The position numbers and the translations under genes are program-made. A stretch of 64,000 nt of DNA. Origin: Periweissella ghanensis (lineage in GTDB: Bacteria > Bacillota > Bacilli > Lactobacillales > Lactobacillaceae). The notes beneath the pieces are model-generated. The model was not told where the DNA came from and made no database searches. It saw only the letters and a list, made by a program, of their open reading frames with translations. Where the stretch lies: positions 1-64,000 of the forward strand of contig NZ_CAKKNT010000004.1 of the NCBI RefSeq assembly GCF_918814755.1, given 5' to 3'. Of this stretch, positions 32,755 to 41,755 are shown piece by piece; the first letter of the stretch is position 1; each line of letters starts with the position of its first letter.

Positions 32755-33513
32755 ATGGGAATTGCGGTTAATAATCAATCATTGTTTTATGCTGGGATGT
32801 TAGTTGTGATTGCACTATTTATTGCTTGGCGTGAAAAACTGGGGCTGGATAAAGATATGATCATCGCGGTTATTCGGGCGGTCATTCAGTTAGTCATTGT
32901 CGGTTACGTGTTGCGGTACATAATTCACTTAGATCAACTTTGGATCACTTTAATCATTGCAGCTTTAATTATTTTTAATGCCAGTTATAATGCGATGAAA
33001 CGTAGTGCTCTTAAGTCGTTTAAAATTTCGCTAGCGGCCATTGCGATTGGTACAATCATTACATTAGGTGGCTTAATTTTAGCCGGGGCAATTAAATTAG
33101 TCCCATTCCAAATTATTCCAATTACGGGGATGATTGCTTCAAATGCGATGATTGCGGTTGGATTGTGTTTTAAAACTATGGAACAAGCCTTCAAAGATCA
33201 ACGGCAACAAGTTGTGGAAAAATTAACATTAGGGGCTGATTTGAAAGATGCAACCTTACCAATTATTCGTTTGAGCATCAAAACTGCGATGCAACCAACT
33301 ATTGATGGTGCCAAAACGGTGGGGATTGTTAGTTTACCGGGGATGATGTCTGGTTTGATTTTTGCTGGTGTTGATCCAGTTCGGGCGATTAAATATCAAA
33401 TTATGGTGACGTTTATGTTGCTATCAACGGCCAGTATCGCCTCGTTTATCGCAGCGTATCTTGGTTACCGTGAATATTTCAATGCACGTAAGCAATTAAA
33501 GAGTATGAATTAA
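32755..33513 (+). CDS. FetB/UPF0014 family permease
   Basis: 252 residues with about seven hydrophobic helices. NASYNAMKRS near 72, ITGMIASNAMIAVGL near 122 and the cytoplasmic IKTAMQPTIDGAKTVGIVSLPGMMSGLIFAGVDP near 177 are the strongly conserved parts of the UPF0014/FetB family. It starts one base after the ATPase stop codon and ends just before a terminator. Iron export is the best-supported role in the family but is not shown here. Confidence 0.87.
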   Translation: MGIAVNNQSLFYAGMLVVIALFIAWREKLGLDKDMIIAVIRAVIQLVIVGYVLRYIIHLDQLWITLIIAALIIFNASYNAMKRSALKSFKISLAAIAIGTIITLGGLILAGAIKLVPFQIIPITGMIASNAMIAVGLCFKTMEQAFKDQRQQVVEKLTLGADLKDATLPIIRLSIKTAMQPTIDGAKTVGIVSLPGMMSGLIFAGVDPVRAIKYQIMVTFMLLSTASIASFIAAYLGYREYFNARKQLKSMN

Positions 33514-33555
33514 AATATTAAAGGCCGCGGCATTCTTGCCGGGGCCTTTAATATT
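33514..33555. terminator. Terminator between convergent genes
   Basis: AATATTAAAGGCC...GGCA (33514-33532) pairs with TGCC...GGCCTTTAATATT (33537-33555). Confidence 0.85.
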
Positions 33556-34002
33556 TCACTCAGTAATACTGCTATTACCAGTTGCTAACATCATCCGGTT
33601 CCAGAAATTGATATTGTTAATGACTAAGATTAATTCTAAATATTCTTTTTCGCTAAAAATTGTGCGTACCCGGTGGTAATATCCGTCCGTCACAACATAA
33701 TTTTGGATATTAGTAATTTTATAAGCTAAATCCAAGGCCATCTGTTCGCGTTCCGTATAGAGATGGGCTTCCTTCCAAACTGGTAAAAATGTTAATTTAC
33801 GTTCATCAGTGTTTACCTTCCGCGCTTTTTTGAGGTGTGCATTAGTACAAAAGGCACAACCATTGATTTGTGAAACAAAGACATTCACTAATTCAATTAA
33901 ATCTAATTCCAAACTCGTTACCGCTAAGTTCGTTTGATCCATTTTAACAAGGTGCCCAACTTGTTCACCGATTGTTGCATTATAGTTAAGTTTTTCTTCC
34001 AT
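33556..34002 (-). CDS. AhpD/carboxymuconolactone decarboxylase-like protein
   Basis: About 148 residues. NGCAFCTNAHLKKARK near 54-69 is the CxxC...H peroxidase-like motif of the AhpD superfamily, so an alkylhydroperoxidase or thiol-redox function is likely. The start giving MEEKLNYN is preceded by AAAGGATGG; a distal in-frame ATG is less likely. Monocistronic. Confidence 0.82.
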   Translation of the reverse strand: MEEKLNYNATIGEQVGHLVKMDQTNLAVTSLELDLIELVNVFVSQINGCAFCTNAHLKKARKVNTDERKLTFLPVWKEAHLYTEREQMALDLAYKITNIQNYVVTDGYYHRVRTIFSEKEYLELILVINNINFWNRMMLATGNSSITE

Positions 34003-34242
34003 GTGTGGTCGCCATCCTTTCAAGATTATCCAAAGTATAAACGATGCTTAAATCACTATCAATAAGTAAGCATGCTTTAAAGAATATTGTAAGACAAATT
34101 AAGGTTATATTCATACATTTGTAAACCAATTTAACTTTGCTGAAAGTTGTAAATATCGTAATTCAAAATCGTGCAAGCACTGTGATGAACGTGCTAGAAT
34201 GATACTCAAAATATTGGTAACTACCATAAAGGGGGTGGTCTT

Positions 34243-35049
34243 ATGCCTGCACAGTCGATTGAAGCCATCAGTGCCGAAAATCAGCATTTGCAGCAACAGT
34301 TGAATCCAGAAAGTGAACATTATTATCATTGTTTTGCACAATATCTTGATGAAAACGGGGCTTTTTGCCGACCCCATGCGCTTGCAGATCATAAACGTGA
34401 AGTTTTGCGGCAAATTGTAAATGCACAAAAAACCGAATATGATTGTCAAACGTACTTCACCATGAGTGCTGTTGAGTTGGCCCAAAAACATTTAGAACAG
34501 ACACCACACTCTGGGCGTAGCTACACGAAAGCCTGGCTCCTCTTTGCACTTGCATTCGCTTTTCCACAGATGCTAGGCCCTGAACATACTTTTGATTTTG
34601 GGGGTACTATTTTATTTATGGTCTTAGCTAGTACGGCAGCATATTTAATCTGCCGGTTTTTTGCCCAAACTAAAGACGTGTTCCAAGGTCTGCTTGGGTG
34701 GGGGTTAGTGTGTTTAACAACCATTTTTAACTTGGCACTCGCTTTACAAGTCCATACACCAGTTGTATACCATTTAAGTGGGGCCACAGGGATGATTAGC
34801 CTAGCACTAATTGCGCTAATTGCCGTCTTACTTGATCCAATTTCAGGGTATCAAAATTCATTTGACCGGGTGGTCTTAGTTTTAGCTATTAATAATTCAA
34901 TTTTAGGCATGCTAGTTATTATCATAAACACTGTCACGCTCAAAGAGGGGATTAATCCTTTAAATACCTGGTGGATTGGCGGGCTCTTTGCCATTATTAC
35001 TCTCATCAGTACGATTGCCATGTGGCGCCTAATTAAATATGTTCACTAA
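34243..35049 (+). CDS. Membrane protein with cytoplasmic N-terminal domain
   Basis: 268 residues. About 85 soluble residues (LRQIVNAQKTEYDCQTYFTMSAVELAQ) precede six hydrophobic helices from residue 95 onward. The helical start and polytopic tail are weakly reminiscent of DUF1129 membrane proteins common in lactobacilli, without a firm match. A GGGGGTGG site precedes the ATG. No operon partners. Confidence 0.65.
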   Translation: MPAQSIEAISAENQHLQQQLNPESEHYYHCFAQYLDENGAFCRPHALADHKREVLRQIVNAQKTEYDCQTYFTMSAVELAQKHLEQTPHSGRSYTKAWLLFALAFAFPQMLGPEHTFDFGGTILFMVLASTAAYLICRFFAQTKDVFQGLLGWGLVCLTTIFNLALALQVHTPVVYHLSGATGMISLALIALIAVLLDPISGYQNSFDRVVLVLAINNSILGMLVIIINTVTLKEGINPLNTWWIGGLFAIITLISTIAMWRLIKYVH

Positions 35050-35109
35050 TTGTTGAATTTTATTAAATAACTCCCTATACTAAAACAAATCAAATAGAAT
35101 AGAGGATTT

Positions 35110-35664
35110 ATGATGAGCCGGGAATGGTTTACCTTACCAATCAATGATGAATTACAATTAGTCCAACCAGAAGTCTCGATGGGGGCAGAGGTCTATAATT
35201 TAGTCGCCCAAAATCGGGACTATCTCAATCAATTTTTACCGTGGGCGAAACAAATAGTCGCACCTGGGATTGAAGAAAATTTCATTCGCAGTATGCTAAT
35301 GGCCCACATTCAAGGAACCCAACGATTGTTTTTTATTGCTCAAAATGATGTCATTATTGGGGCCGTTGATTTACATAATATCAATCAAAATGTCCGCAAA
35401 GCCGAGATTGGTTACTGGTTAAGTGCGCATGTTAGTGGGCAAGGAATTATGACGACTGTTCTGCAATTTTTCAATGCCTATGCTTTTAACACCTTAGGCC
35501 TCAATAAATTAATGCTGCAAGTAGATGTTGCCAACCTTGCCAGCAATCGAGTTGCTGAAAAATGTGGTTACCAATTTATCGGGATGCACCCAGCTGATTT
35601 TATCATTCGGGGTGCATTACGTGATATGAATCATTATGCACTATTAAGTCCGCAAAAAAGTTAA
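35110..35664 (+). CDS. GNAT family N-acetyltransferase (RimJ/RimL-like)
   Basis: 184 residues. YNLVAQNRDYLNQFLPWA near 27-44 and EIGYWLSAHVSGQGIMTTVLQ near 98-118 fit the RimJ/RimL/YdaF group, where the second holds the acetyl-CoA pyrophosphate loop. ASNRVAEKCGYQFIG near 142 is the C-terminal GNAT motif. Such enzymes acetylate ribosomal protein N-termini or small amines. Two ATGs are adjacent (35110 and 35113); GAGG lies before both. Confidence 0.85.
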   Translation: MMSREWFTLPINDELQLVQPEVSMGAEVYNLVAQNRDYLNQFLPWAKQIVAPGIEENFIRSMLMAHIQGTQRLFFIAQNDVIIGAVDLHNINQNVRKAEIGYWLSAHVSGQGIMTTVLQFFNAYAFNTLGLNKLMLQVDVANLASNRVAEKCGYQFIGMHPADFIIRGALRDMNHYALLSPQKS

Positions 35665-35687
35665 TGGCATGGCCATTAACTTTTTTT
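35655..35687 (+). terminator. Rho-independent terminator
   Basis: AAAAAGTTAATGGC (35655-35668) pairs with GCCATTAACTTTTT (35672-35685); it overlaps the stop of the GNAT gene. Confidence 0.88.
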
Positions 35688-35748
35688 ATTGGCAGCATTT
35701 AGTTTTTATATTAATATTGTTATTATAAACAAGATAAAGGAGCTTACT

Positions 35749-36273
35749 ATGCAAGGTAAAGATGTTGTTCTAGGGTTATTAAATGATCAACCACGGACCG
35801 GTTATGAAATTAAAGATATTTTTGAAACACGCTTAGCATATTTTTTTGATGGCACATATGGCATGATTTATCCAACGCTCCGTAAATTAGAAAAAGACGG
35901 CATGATAACGAAAGAAGTTGTCTTCCAAGAAGGAAAACCGAATAAAAACATTTATTCAATTACGCCCGCTGGTAAAGCGGAATTTGCCGCTTACATGCAA
36001 ACTGAATTGGCTGATGAAAGTATTAAGTCAGATTTTCTTTTACGGATGTATTTTGGTAAACATCTAACCACTGATCAAGCTTTGGCCTTTATCGAAACGC
36101 AAATTGACCATCAAGAAACTAAATTACGTACGCTTAAAGCACATTATAATGAGTGGATCCGTAATGGTATTACTGATTTGCAAATTGTTACCTACAAATA
36201 TGGGGTCGCTAACTATGAAGCTAGCTTAACCGTCCTTAAACAAGCATACCTTGATATTGCTGATCGCCAGTAA
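35749..36273 (+). CDS. PadR family transcriptional regulator
   Basis: 174 residues starting at the ATG after AAGGAG. The N-terminal winged helix (VVLGLLNDQPRTGYEIKDIFETRLAYFFDGTYGMIYPTLRKLEKDGMI) is classic PadR, and the C-terminal helical part (PF10400-like) mediates dimerisation. PadR repressors control phenolic-acid or drug-export genes. The nearest transporter is the 14-helix MFS gene at 36824, which may be its target (inference). Confidence 0.88.
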   Translation: MQGKDVVLGLLNDQPRTGYEIKDIFETRLAYFFDGTYGMIYPTLRKLEKDGMITKEVVFQEGKPNKNIYSITPAGKAEFAAYMQTELADESIKSDFLLRMYFGKHLTTDQALAFIETQIDHQETKLRTLKAHYNEWIRNGITDLQIVTYKYGVANYEASLTVLKQAYLDIADRQ

Positions 36274-36313
36274 TAAACACTACCATTTCAACTTATTGCT
36301 TATAACAAATAAT

Positions 36314-36358
36314 AAAAAGGTTCTGCTTACGTTAAATCACGTAAACAGAACCTTTTTT
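36314..36358. terminator. Terminator between convergent genes
   Basis: AAAAAGGTTCTGCTTACGT (36314-36332) pairs with ACGTAAACAGAACCTTTTT (36339-36357), with one mismatch. Confidence 0.88.
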
Positions 36359-36363
36359 AGTAT

Positions 36364-36615
36364 TTAAATTCCTCTTTGGCGCATTTTAGTCCGAATTAAG
36401 TAGTAAATACTACCGATAATTAAGGTCCAAATTAACCAACTGACAAAAGTTAACCCAGCACCAATCACTGTAAAAAGTAGGGCATGGTGATGAATAGCGT
36501 GCGCTAAAATTGAAAAGGTATCAAAGGGCAATAGCCAGTGACGAAGGCAAGTAAGGATACCTAAAATAAAACCAGTTTGGGCAACAGCAATTAGCCATGT
36601 AAAATTCTTTTGCAT
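36364..36615 (-). CDS. Small two-helix membrane protein
   Basis: 83 residues with two long hydrophobic helices (about 7-24 and 46-72) around a His-rich external loop (HAIHHHALL). The C-terminus is basic (RTKMRQRG), giving cytoplasmic ends. Aagga-type site upstream of the ATG. Divergent from the MFS gene. Function unknown. Confidence 0.6.
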   Translation of the reverse strand: MQKNFTWLIAVAQTGFILGILTCLRHWLLPFDTFSILAHAIHHHALLFTVIGAGLTFVSWLIWTLIIGSIYYLIRTKMRQRGI

Positions 36616-36755
36616 AATAATCCTTCTTAATAATTAATCCATTAAGCTTACCATCACACCAATGCCTTGTACTTGAAAATATAATAGGTGGTTAAAAAAA
36701 CGTGATAAGGGACCTTAAAAGCTAAATAAAATTTCACGTTAACTATTTAAGTCAC

Positions 36756-36784
36756 TTGACTTTTTTATTATCTAGAATTATATT
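36756..36784 (+). promoter_or_regulatory. Promoter of the DHA2 MFS gene
   Basis: TTGACT (36756-36761) and TATATT (36779-36784) with a 17-base spacer. Confidence 0.65.
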
Positions 36785-36823
36785 GTCAATGTTAATATAA
36801 TGATTAGAAATAAGGAAGGCGTT

Positions 36824-38386
36824 ATGAATAAAAAGAAAATTTTAGTTATCCTCAGTGCCTGCATTGGTATTTTTTTGTGTCTGTTAGATACAACCATCAT
36901 GAATGTTTCATTACCAGCCATTCAAACTGAGTTAAACGTGCCGTTAACAAGTTTATCGTGGGCCCTTAATATTTACACGATTTTATTTGCCACGTTAACA
37001 ATTCCGTTGAGTCGCTGGGCGCAAAAATTTGGCCAAAATCGATTCTATATTAGAGCGTTAGTTGTTTTCATGTTGGGTTCCTTGATTTCCGCTTCAGCAA
37101 ATTCCGTTACCATCCTCATTATTGGTCGTGCCGTACAAAGTATTGGGGCTGCGACCATGTTGCCATTAGCGATGACGATTGGGATTCAAACGGCGAGTTT
37201 AGCACAACGTAATACCGTTATGGCCGTCCTTGGTGTTACCCAAGGATTTGCGGCCGCTTTAGGTCCGGTTGTCGGGGGCATTGTGACCCAATTTTTTACG
37301 TGGCGCTGGATTTTCTTAATTAACATTCCCCTAATTATTATCAGTATTGCATTATGTGTTTTTGTGCTCGATTTAAAAGCCCAACCATTACGGACACGTA
37401 TTGATATTGGTGGCTCAATTTTAAGTATGGTGTTCTTATTCACGCTAACGTTAGCTTTAGTCAAAGGGCGTGAATGGGGGTGGAGTAGTCCTATCATCAT
37501 TATTTTACTGGGGGTGGCGAGTGCTTCTTTCATCAGCTTTTTGCTTTACGAACGCAAATGTGCGATGCCGATGATTGATTTATCATTGTTTACCGATCGC
37601 GAATTTAGTGCTTCCTCAGTTGCCATGGTTTTTAGTAATATGTTTTTAGTTGCGGTCACCGTGATTTTACCAACTTATTTCACTAAAATTGTCGGTACAA
37701 GTGAATTAAAGGCCGCTTTATTAATTACGCCAATTTCGGTTTCCGTATTTGTTGCTTCGCCAATTTCAGCCTTATTAATCAAACACTTTGGTCCGCGACG
37801 CCCAATCTTTATAGGCTGGGTCTTACTAACGATTGGTTATTACTTACTAGCGACCATCAATCTTCGTTACTTACCGATGGAAATCCTTGCCTGTCTGTTA
37901 GTCGGCATTGGCTTTGGCTTTGTCGTGGGCCCAATTACCGTGCTTTCCGCTTCTGACTTTACTGGTGATCGCTTAGCGGCTTCCCAAAGTGTTATTGGGG
38001 TGTTACGTGAAATTGGGATTGTTTTAGCCGTTGCCATTTACGTTAGCGGCTTATATGGTAATATCAATACCGCCAAAGCTAATTCACAAGCATACGTCAC
38101 GCAACAAGTTAGTCAATTAGCCGTCCCAACCTCAGCCAAAAAGGTACTCACCACCCAAATTAAGACCGCCATCACAAATGAACATGCCGCTAAGCAGGCG
38201 ATCAACGTCAATAATCCGGCGATTACTGCCGTTTTAACCCGAATTCATCGCCACATCGAACAGCAATTTGATCACGCATTTGCACAACTTTACTGGTACT
38301 CGACACCGTTTGTTGCTTTAGCAATTCTATCTACTTGGTTATTTCTCGATAAGAAGCGGTTTTTAAGTCTAGCTAACAAGGTGTGA
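36824..38386 (+). CDS. MFS multidrug transporter, DHA2 (EmrB/QacA) family
   Basis: About 520 residues with 14 predicted helices. LDTTIMNVSLPAIQTEL near 23-39 is the DHA2 motif D1, and LSRWAQKFGQNRFY near 66 and GPVVGG near 146 are the loop 2-3 and motif C elements. The ATG after AAGGAAGG is chosen over a distal one. It ends with a periplasmic loop of Ala/Gln-rich sequence and a final helix. Probably a proton-driven exporter of toxic compounds. Confidence 0.88.
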   Translation: MNKKKILVILSACIGIFLCLLDTTIMNVSLPAIQTELNVPLTSLSWALNIYTILFATLTIPLSRWAQKFGQNRFYIRALVVFMLGSLISASANSVTILIIGRAVQSIGAATMLPLAMTIGIQTASLAQRNTVMAVLGVTQGFAAALGPVVGGIVTQFFTWRWIFLINIPLIIISIALCVFVLDLKAQPLRTRIDIGGSILSMVFLFTLTLALVKGREWGWSSPIIIILLGVASASFISFLLYERKCAMPMIDLSLFTDREFSASSVAMVFSNMFLVAVTVILPTYFTKIVGTSELKAALLITPISVSVFVASPISALLIKHFGPRRPIFIGWVLLTIGYYLLATINLRYLPMEILACLLVGIGFGFVVGPITVLSASDFTGDRLAASQSVIGVLREIGIVLAVAIYVSGLYGNINTAKANSQAYVTQQVSQLAVPTSAKKVLTTQIKTAITNEHAAKQAINVNNPAITAVLTRIHRHIEQQFDHAFAQLYWYSTPFVALAILSTWLFLDKKRFLSLANKV

Positions 38387-38470
38387 AATAACACTATATA
38401 ATAGAAGAAAAAATTTTTCACGTACATTACCATGTAGTTAACGTAGCCCCAAAAATTAATATCAAATACT

Positions 38471-38503
38471 AAACCCCCATGAAATTTCACTTCATGGGGG
38501 TTT
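38471..38503. terminator. Bidirectional terminator
   Basis: AAACCCCCATGAA (38471-38483) pairs perfectly with TTCATGGGGGTTT (38491-38503) between convergent genes. Confidence 0.85.
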
Positions 38504-38510
38504 GTGTTAA

Positions 38511-39119
38511 TTAGTTAGTGGCTAGTAATTGCGTACTAAGTTGTTGATAGGCCTGGGCTTGTTCACTTGACCAATCACCAAGCATATCTGCAATAAATTG
38601 GCGAATTGTTGTGACATCAATTTGGCGGGCTAATAAACGACTAAATTGAATATTATCAGTTAAGGAACTGTATGACGCACAGGCATCCGCAATCACGCTA
38701 ACATTGTAACCGGCCAGTTGGGCACTAATCGCTGGCAACGAAACACATTCTTCCGTTGAAATCCCACCAATGACCAAATTCTGCCGACCAGTTTGATTAA
38801 TCTGTTTGCGAAAATCAGGATCCGTCATAGCATCAATTACGCCGGTGCGTTTAACACGGTGTGCATAGACATCAGGCAGTGGCGTTTGTAAAACATTAAA
38901 AATTTTTCCCTTCCGTTCTAAAGCTTCTTCACTTGACGTAAAGATCACCGGAATATCATAAACTTTAGCTAGTGCTAGTAATTTTAGGGCATTATCAATC
39001 ACTTCCTTGATGGGTTGGGATTGTGCAAATTTTGCAATCCCACTTTGATAATCAACCATCAAAATTACGACATCATCCGGGGTAAAAGGGCGGCGTTTAG
39101 TGAGTGGGGTATTTTCCAT
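38511..39119 (-). CDS. Isochorismatase-family cysteine hydrolase
   Basis: About 202 residues. VILMVDYQSGIA near 20 carries the Asp, KRTGVIDAM near 93 the Lys and GGISTEECVSLPA near 120 the Cys of the family triad. It hydrolyses an amide or related bond; nicotinamidase, ureidoacrylate hydrolase and isochorismatase cannot be distinguished. Start chosen after AAAGGAAG; an earlier ATG would add 6 residues. Lies between the MFS gene and rqcH. Confidence 0.85.
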   Translation of the reverse strand: MENTPLTKRRPFTPDDVVILMVDYQSGIAKFAQSQPIKEVIDNALKLLALAKVYDIPVIFTSSEEALERKGKIFNVLQTPLPDVYAHRVKRTGVIDAMTDPDFRKQINQTGRQNLVIGGISTEECVSLPAISAQLAGYNVSVIADACASYSSLTDNIQFSRLLARQIDVTTIRQFIADMLGDWSSEQAQAYQQLSTQLLATN

Positions 39120-39217
39120 AATCTTACTTCCTTTCATTATCAGCTTAATACAATTTCATTTTAACGCAAACCTTAATTTTAAGGTGGCCATAACTATGGT
39201 TGTTTTATTGTACAAAA

Positions 39218-39251
39218 AAAGTTCAAATAGCCATTCGCTAATTTGAACTTT
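39218..39251 (-). terminator. Terminator of rqcH (minus strand)
   Basis: AAAGTTCAAAT (39218-39228) and ATTTGAACTTT (39241-39251) form an 11-bp stem followed on the minus strand by T7. Confidence 0.8.
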
Positions 39252-39260
39252 CAGATATGC

Positions 39261-40967
39261 TTATGCTTTGTTATGACGTAACTGTTCAATCAATTGGGCA
39301 TCTGGGGTGATGTACATTGTTGATTGACCTTCAAAAATTACATAACCTGGTTTTGAACCGTTGGGTTTGCGTAATAATTTAGCGGGTAAATAATCGACTG
39401 GAACATTGGCTGATTCACGTGCTTTTGAGAAGTAAGCTGCTAGCGTGGCACCTTCTAATAAGGTTTGTTCGCTAGGATTACTATCATGAATAATAACGTG
39501 AGATCCGGCCATTTTTTGCACGTGCAACCAGATATCGTTGCGTGCGGCGGTTTTAAGGCTTAATTTATCATTTTGTAAATTGTTTTTTCCAACTTCAATT
39601 AACGTGCCATCGGTTGCATAGAATTTTTCTGGTTGCGAAATTTGCAAACGGGCTTTTTTATTTTTAGCCTTATTGCGAATGTAGCCTTCAGCGGTTAATT
39701 CCATCCGAATTTCGTTAATATCTTTTGGACTAGCAATTTCAATTTGGGCCATAATGTTTTCCAAATAATCAAGTTCGTGCTGCGTCAAAGCAATTTGCTC
39801 ATCGACATACGCCACGGCTTTCTTTAACTTGTTGTACTTCGTAAAGTACTTTTGTGCATTTTGTGATGGTCCAATTTGATTACTTAATGGAATCTTGAGT
39901 GGCTTTTCTTCTTCGTAGTAGTTTGGCAACGTAATCTCGGTCATTCCACGTTCAACTTGGTAAAGGTAGGTCGTTAATAACTCACCTTTAACTTTAAATT
40001 CATCGGCATGGGCTGACTCATCAAGGGTTTGTTCAAGCTTCTTTAACTTAGTCTTGTTCTTCTTAATTTCATTGCGTACAACGCGAATCACATTCCCAGC
40101 TTGTTGTTGCACGCGGTCACGTTCAGCACGATCGGCAAAATAAACATCTAACATTTCACCCAAAGTCGCAAATTCACGCACCGTGCCAGGTAAAGTTAAC
40201 CACTTAAACGGCGCAAAAACAACTTTATTATTAGCGGCTAAATCAATTAATTGAGGCGCCGGGGTACTAAAGTTCGCCAACCAGTTTTGCGCATGCGCCA
40301 TTGCATCCCCTGGTTCATGAACCACCGTTGCTAATTCCAGCGCGGAATCAAAAGCAAATCCTTGGAAGTGACCTTGAATCGCTTTAGCTAAATCCTTTTG
40401 ATCAGGAATATCCAAAATAAAGTTTGCCAAACCTTGTAATGAAGTATACGGATTAATAACATCTTGCTTGGGTGGGGCAATATATTGTGCTCCTGGATAT
40501 AGTGAGCGCACCCGGTTTTGATCGGCTGAAACGTGTTTGATTAATTCAATAATCTTATTGGTCTTTTGATTAACCAAGAACAAGTTAGAGTGACGCCCCA
40601 TCATTTCAAGGATTAGAACAACTTCTTCTAAATCACCCAGTTCATCATGGGTTAAAACAGATAACTTAATAATCCGGTCGTTTTCAACTTGTTCGATTTT
40701 TTCAACTTTGGCACCTTCCAAGTGCTTGCGTAACATCATCGCAAAAGCTGGGGGCGTCGTTGGATTAGCATACGGGATGTTGGTAATTTGAGCCCGCGCA
40801 AATGTGGGGTGGGCTGAAAGTAATAGTGGGTAGTTTTTCCCATTACTACGGATTACTAAAACAACTTCTTGGGGATATGGTTGGTGAATTTTGGCAATCC
40901 GACCACCAACTAATAACCCTTGGAGTTCAGTAACCATTGCATGAGTGAATAAACCATCAAAACTCAT
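39261..40967 (-). CDS. rqcH: Ribosome quality control protein RqcH (NFACT family)
   Basis: 568 residues. The NFACT-N domain (MSFDGLFTHAMVTELQ...GGRIAKIHQP) opens the protein, a coiled-coil middle region (KNKTKLKKLEQTLDE... about 300-440) follows, and the NFACT-R part near 475-525 ends with NDIWLHVQKMAGSHVII and YPVDYLPAK-like sequence. RqcH binds stalled 50S subunits and adds C-terminal alanine tails; older names are FbpA/fibronectin-binding protein. Length matches the family. A terminator follows on the minus strand. Confidence 0.92.
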   Translation of the reverse strand: MSFDGLFTHAMVTELQGLLVGGRIAKIHQPYPQEVVLVIRSNGKNYPLLLSAHPTFARAQITNIPYANPTTPPAFAMMLRKHLEGAKVEKIEQVENDRIIKLSVLTHDELGDLEEVVLILEMMGRHSNLFLVNQKTNKIIELIKHVSADQNRVRSLYPGAQYIAPPKQDVINPYTSLQGLANFILDIPDQKDLAKAIQGHFQGFAFDSALELATVVHEPGDAMAHAQNWLANFSTPAPQLIDLAANNKVVFAPFKWLTLPGTVREFATLGEMLDVYFADRAERDRVQQQAGNVIRVVRNEIKKNKTKLKKLEQTLDESAHADEFKVKGELLTTYLYQVERGMTEITLPNYYEEEKPLKIPLSNQIGPSQNAQKYFTKYNKLKKAVAYVDEQIALTQHELDYLENIMAQIEIASPKDINEIRMELTAEGYIRNKAKNKKARLQISQPEKFYATDGTLIEVGKNNLQNDKLSLKTAARNDIWLHVQKMAGSHVIIHDSNPSEQTLLEGATLAAYFSKARESANVPVDYLPAKLLRKPNGSKPGYVIFEGQSTMYITPDAQLIEQLRHNKA

Positions 40968-41128
40968 TAATATGTTCCTCCGTCAGTAAATAATTCGATA
41001 GTTACCATTATACCGCATTTTAGGATGATTGTTGATAAAGTTACGAATACCAACCAGTCAGCGTCCACAAATTAACCATGAACGACATTTGTCAAATAAT
41101 TCAGCTTACAAAATCAAGCAATTAATTG

Positions 41129-41158
41129 ATTGGCATACACAATAAGCCAAGATTATGA
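41129..41158 (+). promoter_or_regulatory. Promoter with operator-like inverted repeat before marR
   Basis: TTGGCA (41129-41134) and TATGAT (41153-41158) form a promoter. TTGGC (41129-41133) and GCCAA (41145-41149) make an inverted repeat inside it, a likely site for autoregulation by the MarR protein. Confidence 0.45.
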
Positions 41159-41206
41159 TAAACTAAGAGAAAATCAATTTTAGTTAACCGAGGTACAGAT
41201 GGTATT

Positions 41207-41626
41207 ATGAAATCAAGTTTGGATGCATTGCGTGACAGTGAAAAAATTCAACGTAGCGCACTAATGAAAATTACAAAACAATACAACTTAACGATCGCTG
41301 AGTGGCAATTATTAACGACCATGATGGCGGGCTTTGATACGCAAGATAAATTATCAGCGGAAACGGGTTTAGACACGTCAACACTTTCACGCCAATTAAA
41401 GAGTATCTTTGCCAAAGAATTTGTTGATAAGGTTGCTACTGGTCGCGATCGCCGCCAATTAGTATATTCAGTCTTACCTCAAGGGACCGAAGCCGTTTTG
41501 GCCATTAATGCCGCATACCAACAACTCGAAGGGGTCATCTTTGATAAATGGTCGAATGAAGAAATTAATATGCTCCGAATTTTACTAAACCGATTAGAAA
41601 AATCAATGGGCCGAGTTGCTGAATAA
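41207..41626 (+). CDS. MarR family transcriptional regulator
   Basis: 139 residues, winged helix-turn-helix: LTIAEWQLLTTMMAGFDTQDKLSAETGLDTSTLSRQLKSIFAKEFVDKV near 24-73 followed by the wing TGRDRRQLVYSVLPQG. A dimerisation helix ends the protein. MarR proteins respond to small phenolics or oxidants. The ribosome binding site is weak. No obvious target besides itself nearby. Confidence 0.87.
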   Translation: MKSSLDALRDSEKIQRSALMKITKQYNLTIAEWQLLTTMMAGFDTQDKLSAETGLDTSTLSRQLKSIFAKEFVDKVATGRDRRQLVYSVLPQGTEAVLAINAAYQQLEGVIFDKWSNEEINMLRILLNRLEKSMGRVAE

Positions 41627-41646
41627 TTAAAATTTTATTTACAAAT

Positions 41647-41676
41647 TTGACAATCTGTTTAAAAAGACAGTATTAT
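41647..41676 (+). promoter_or_regulatory. Promoter of degV
   Basis: TTGACA (41647-41652) and TATTAT (41671-41676) with an 18-base spacer. An 11-bp direct repeat ATATTGAAAAT follows at 41691-41701 and 41707-41717. Confidence 0.65.
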
Positions 41677-41755
41677 ATAACAATACTTTCATATTGAAAA
41701 TTTTTGATATTGAAAATAAATTTATTACGACATTTAAAGAAACGAGGGTCATTGA

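Noticed and set aside
34111-34491. 126-residue minus-strand ORF overlapping the start of the membrane protein gene
   Set aside because: It overlaps a plus-strand gene with a good ribosome binding site and has no support of its own.
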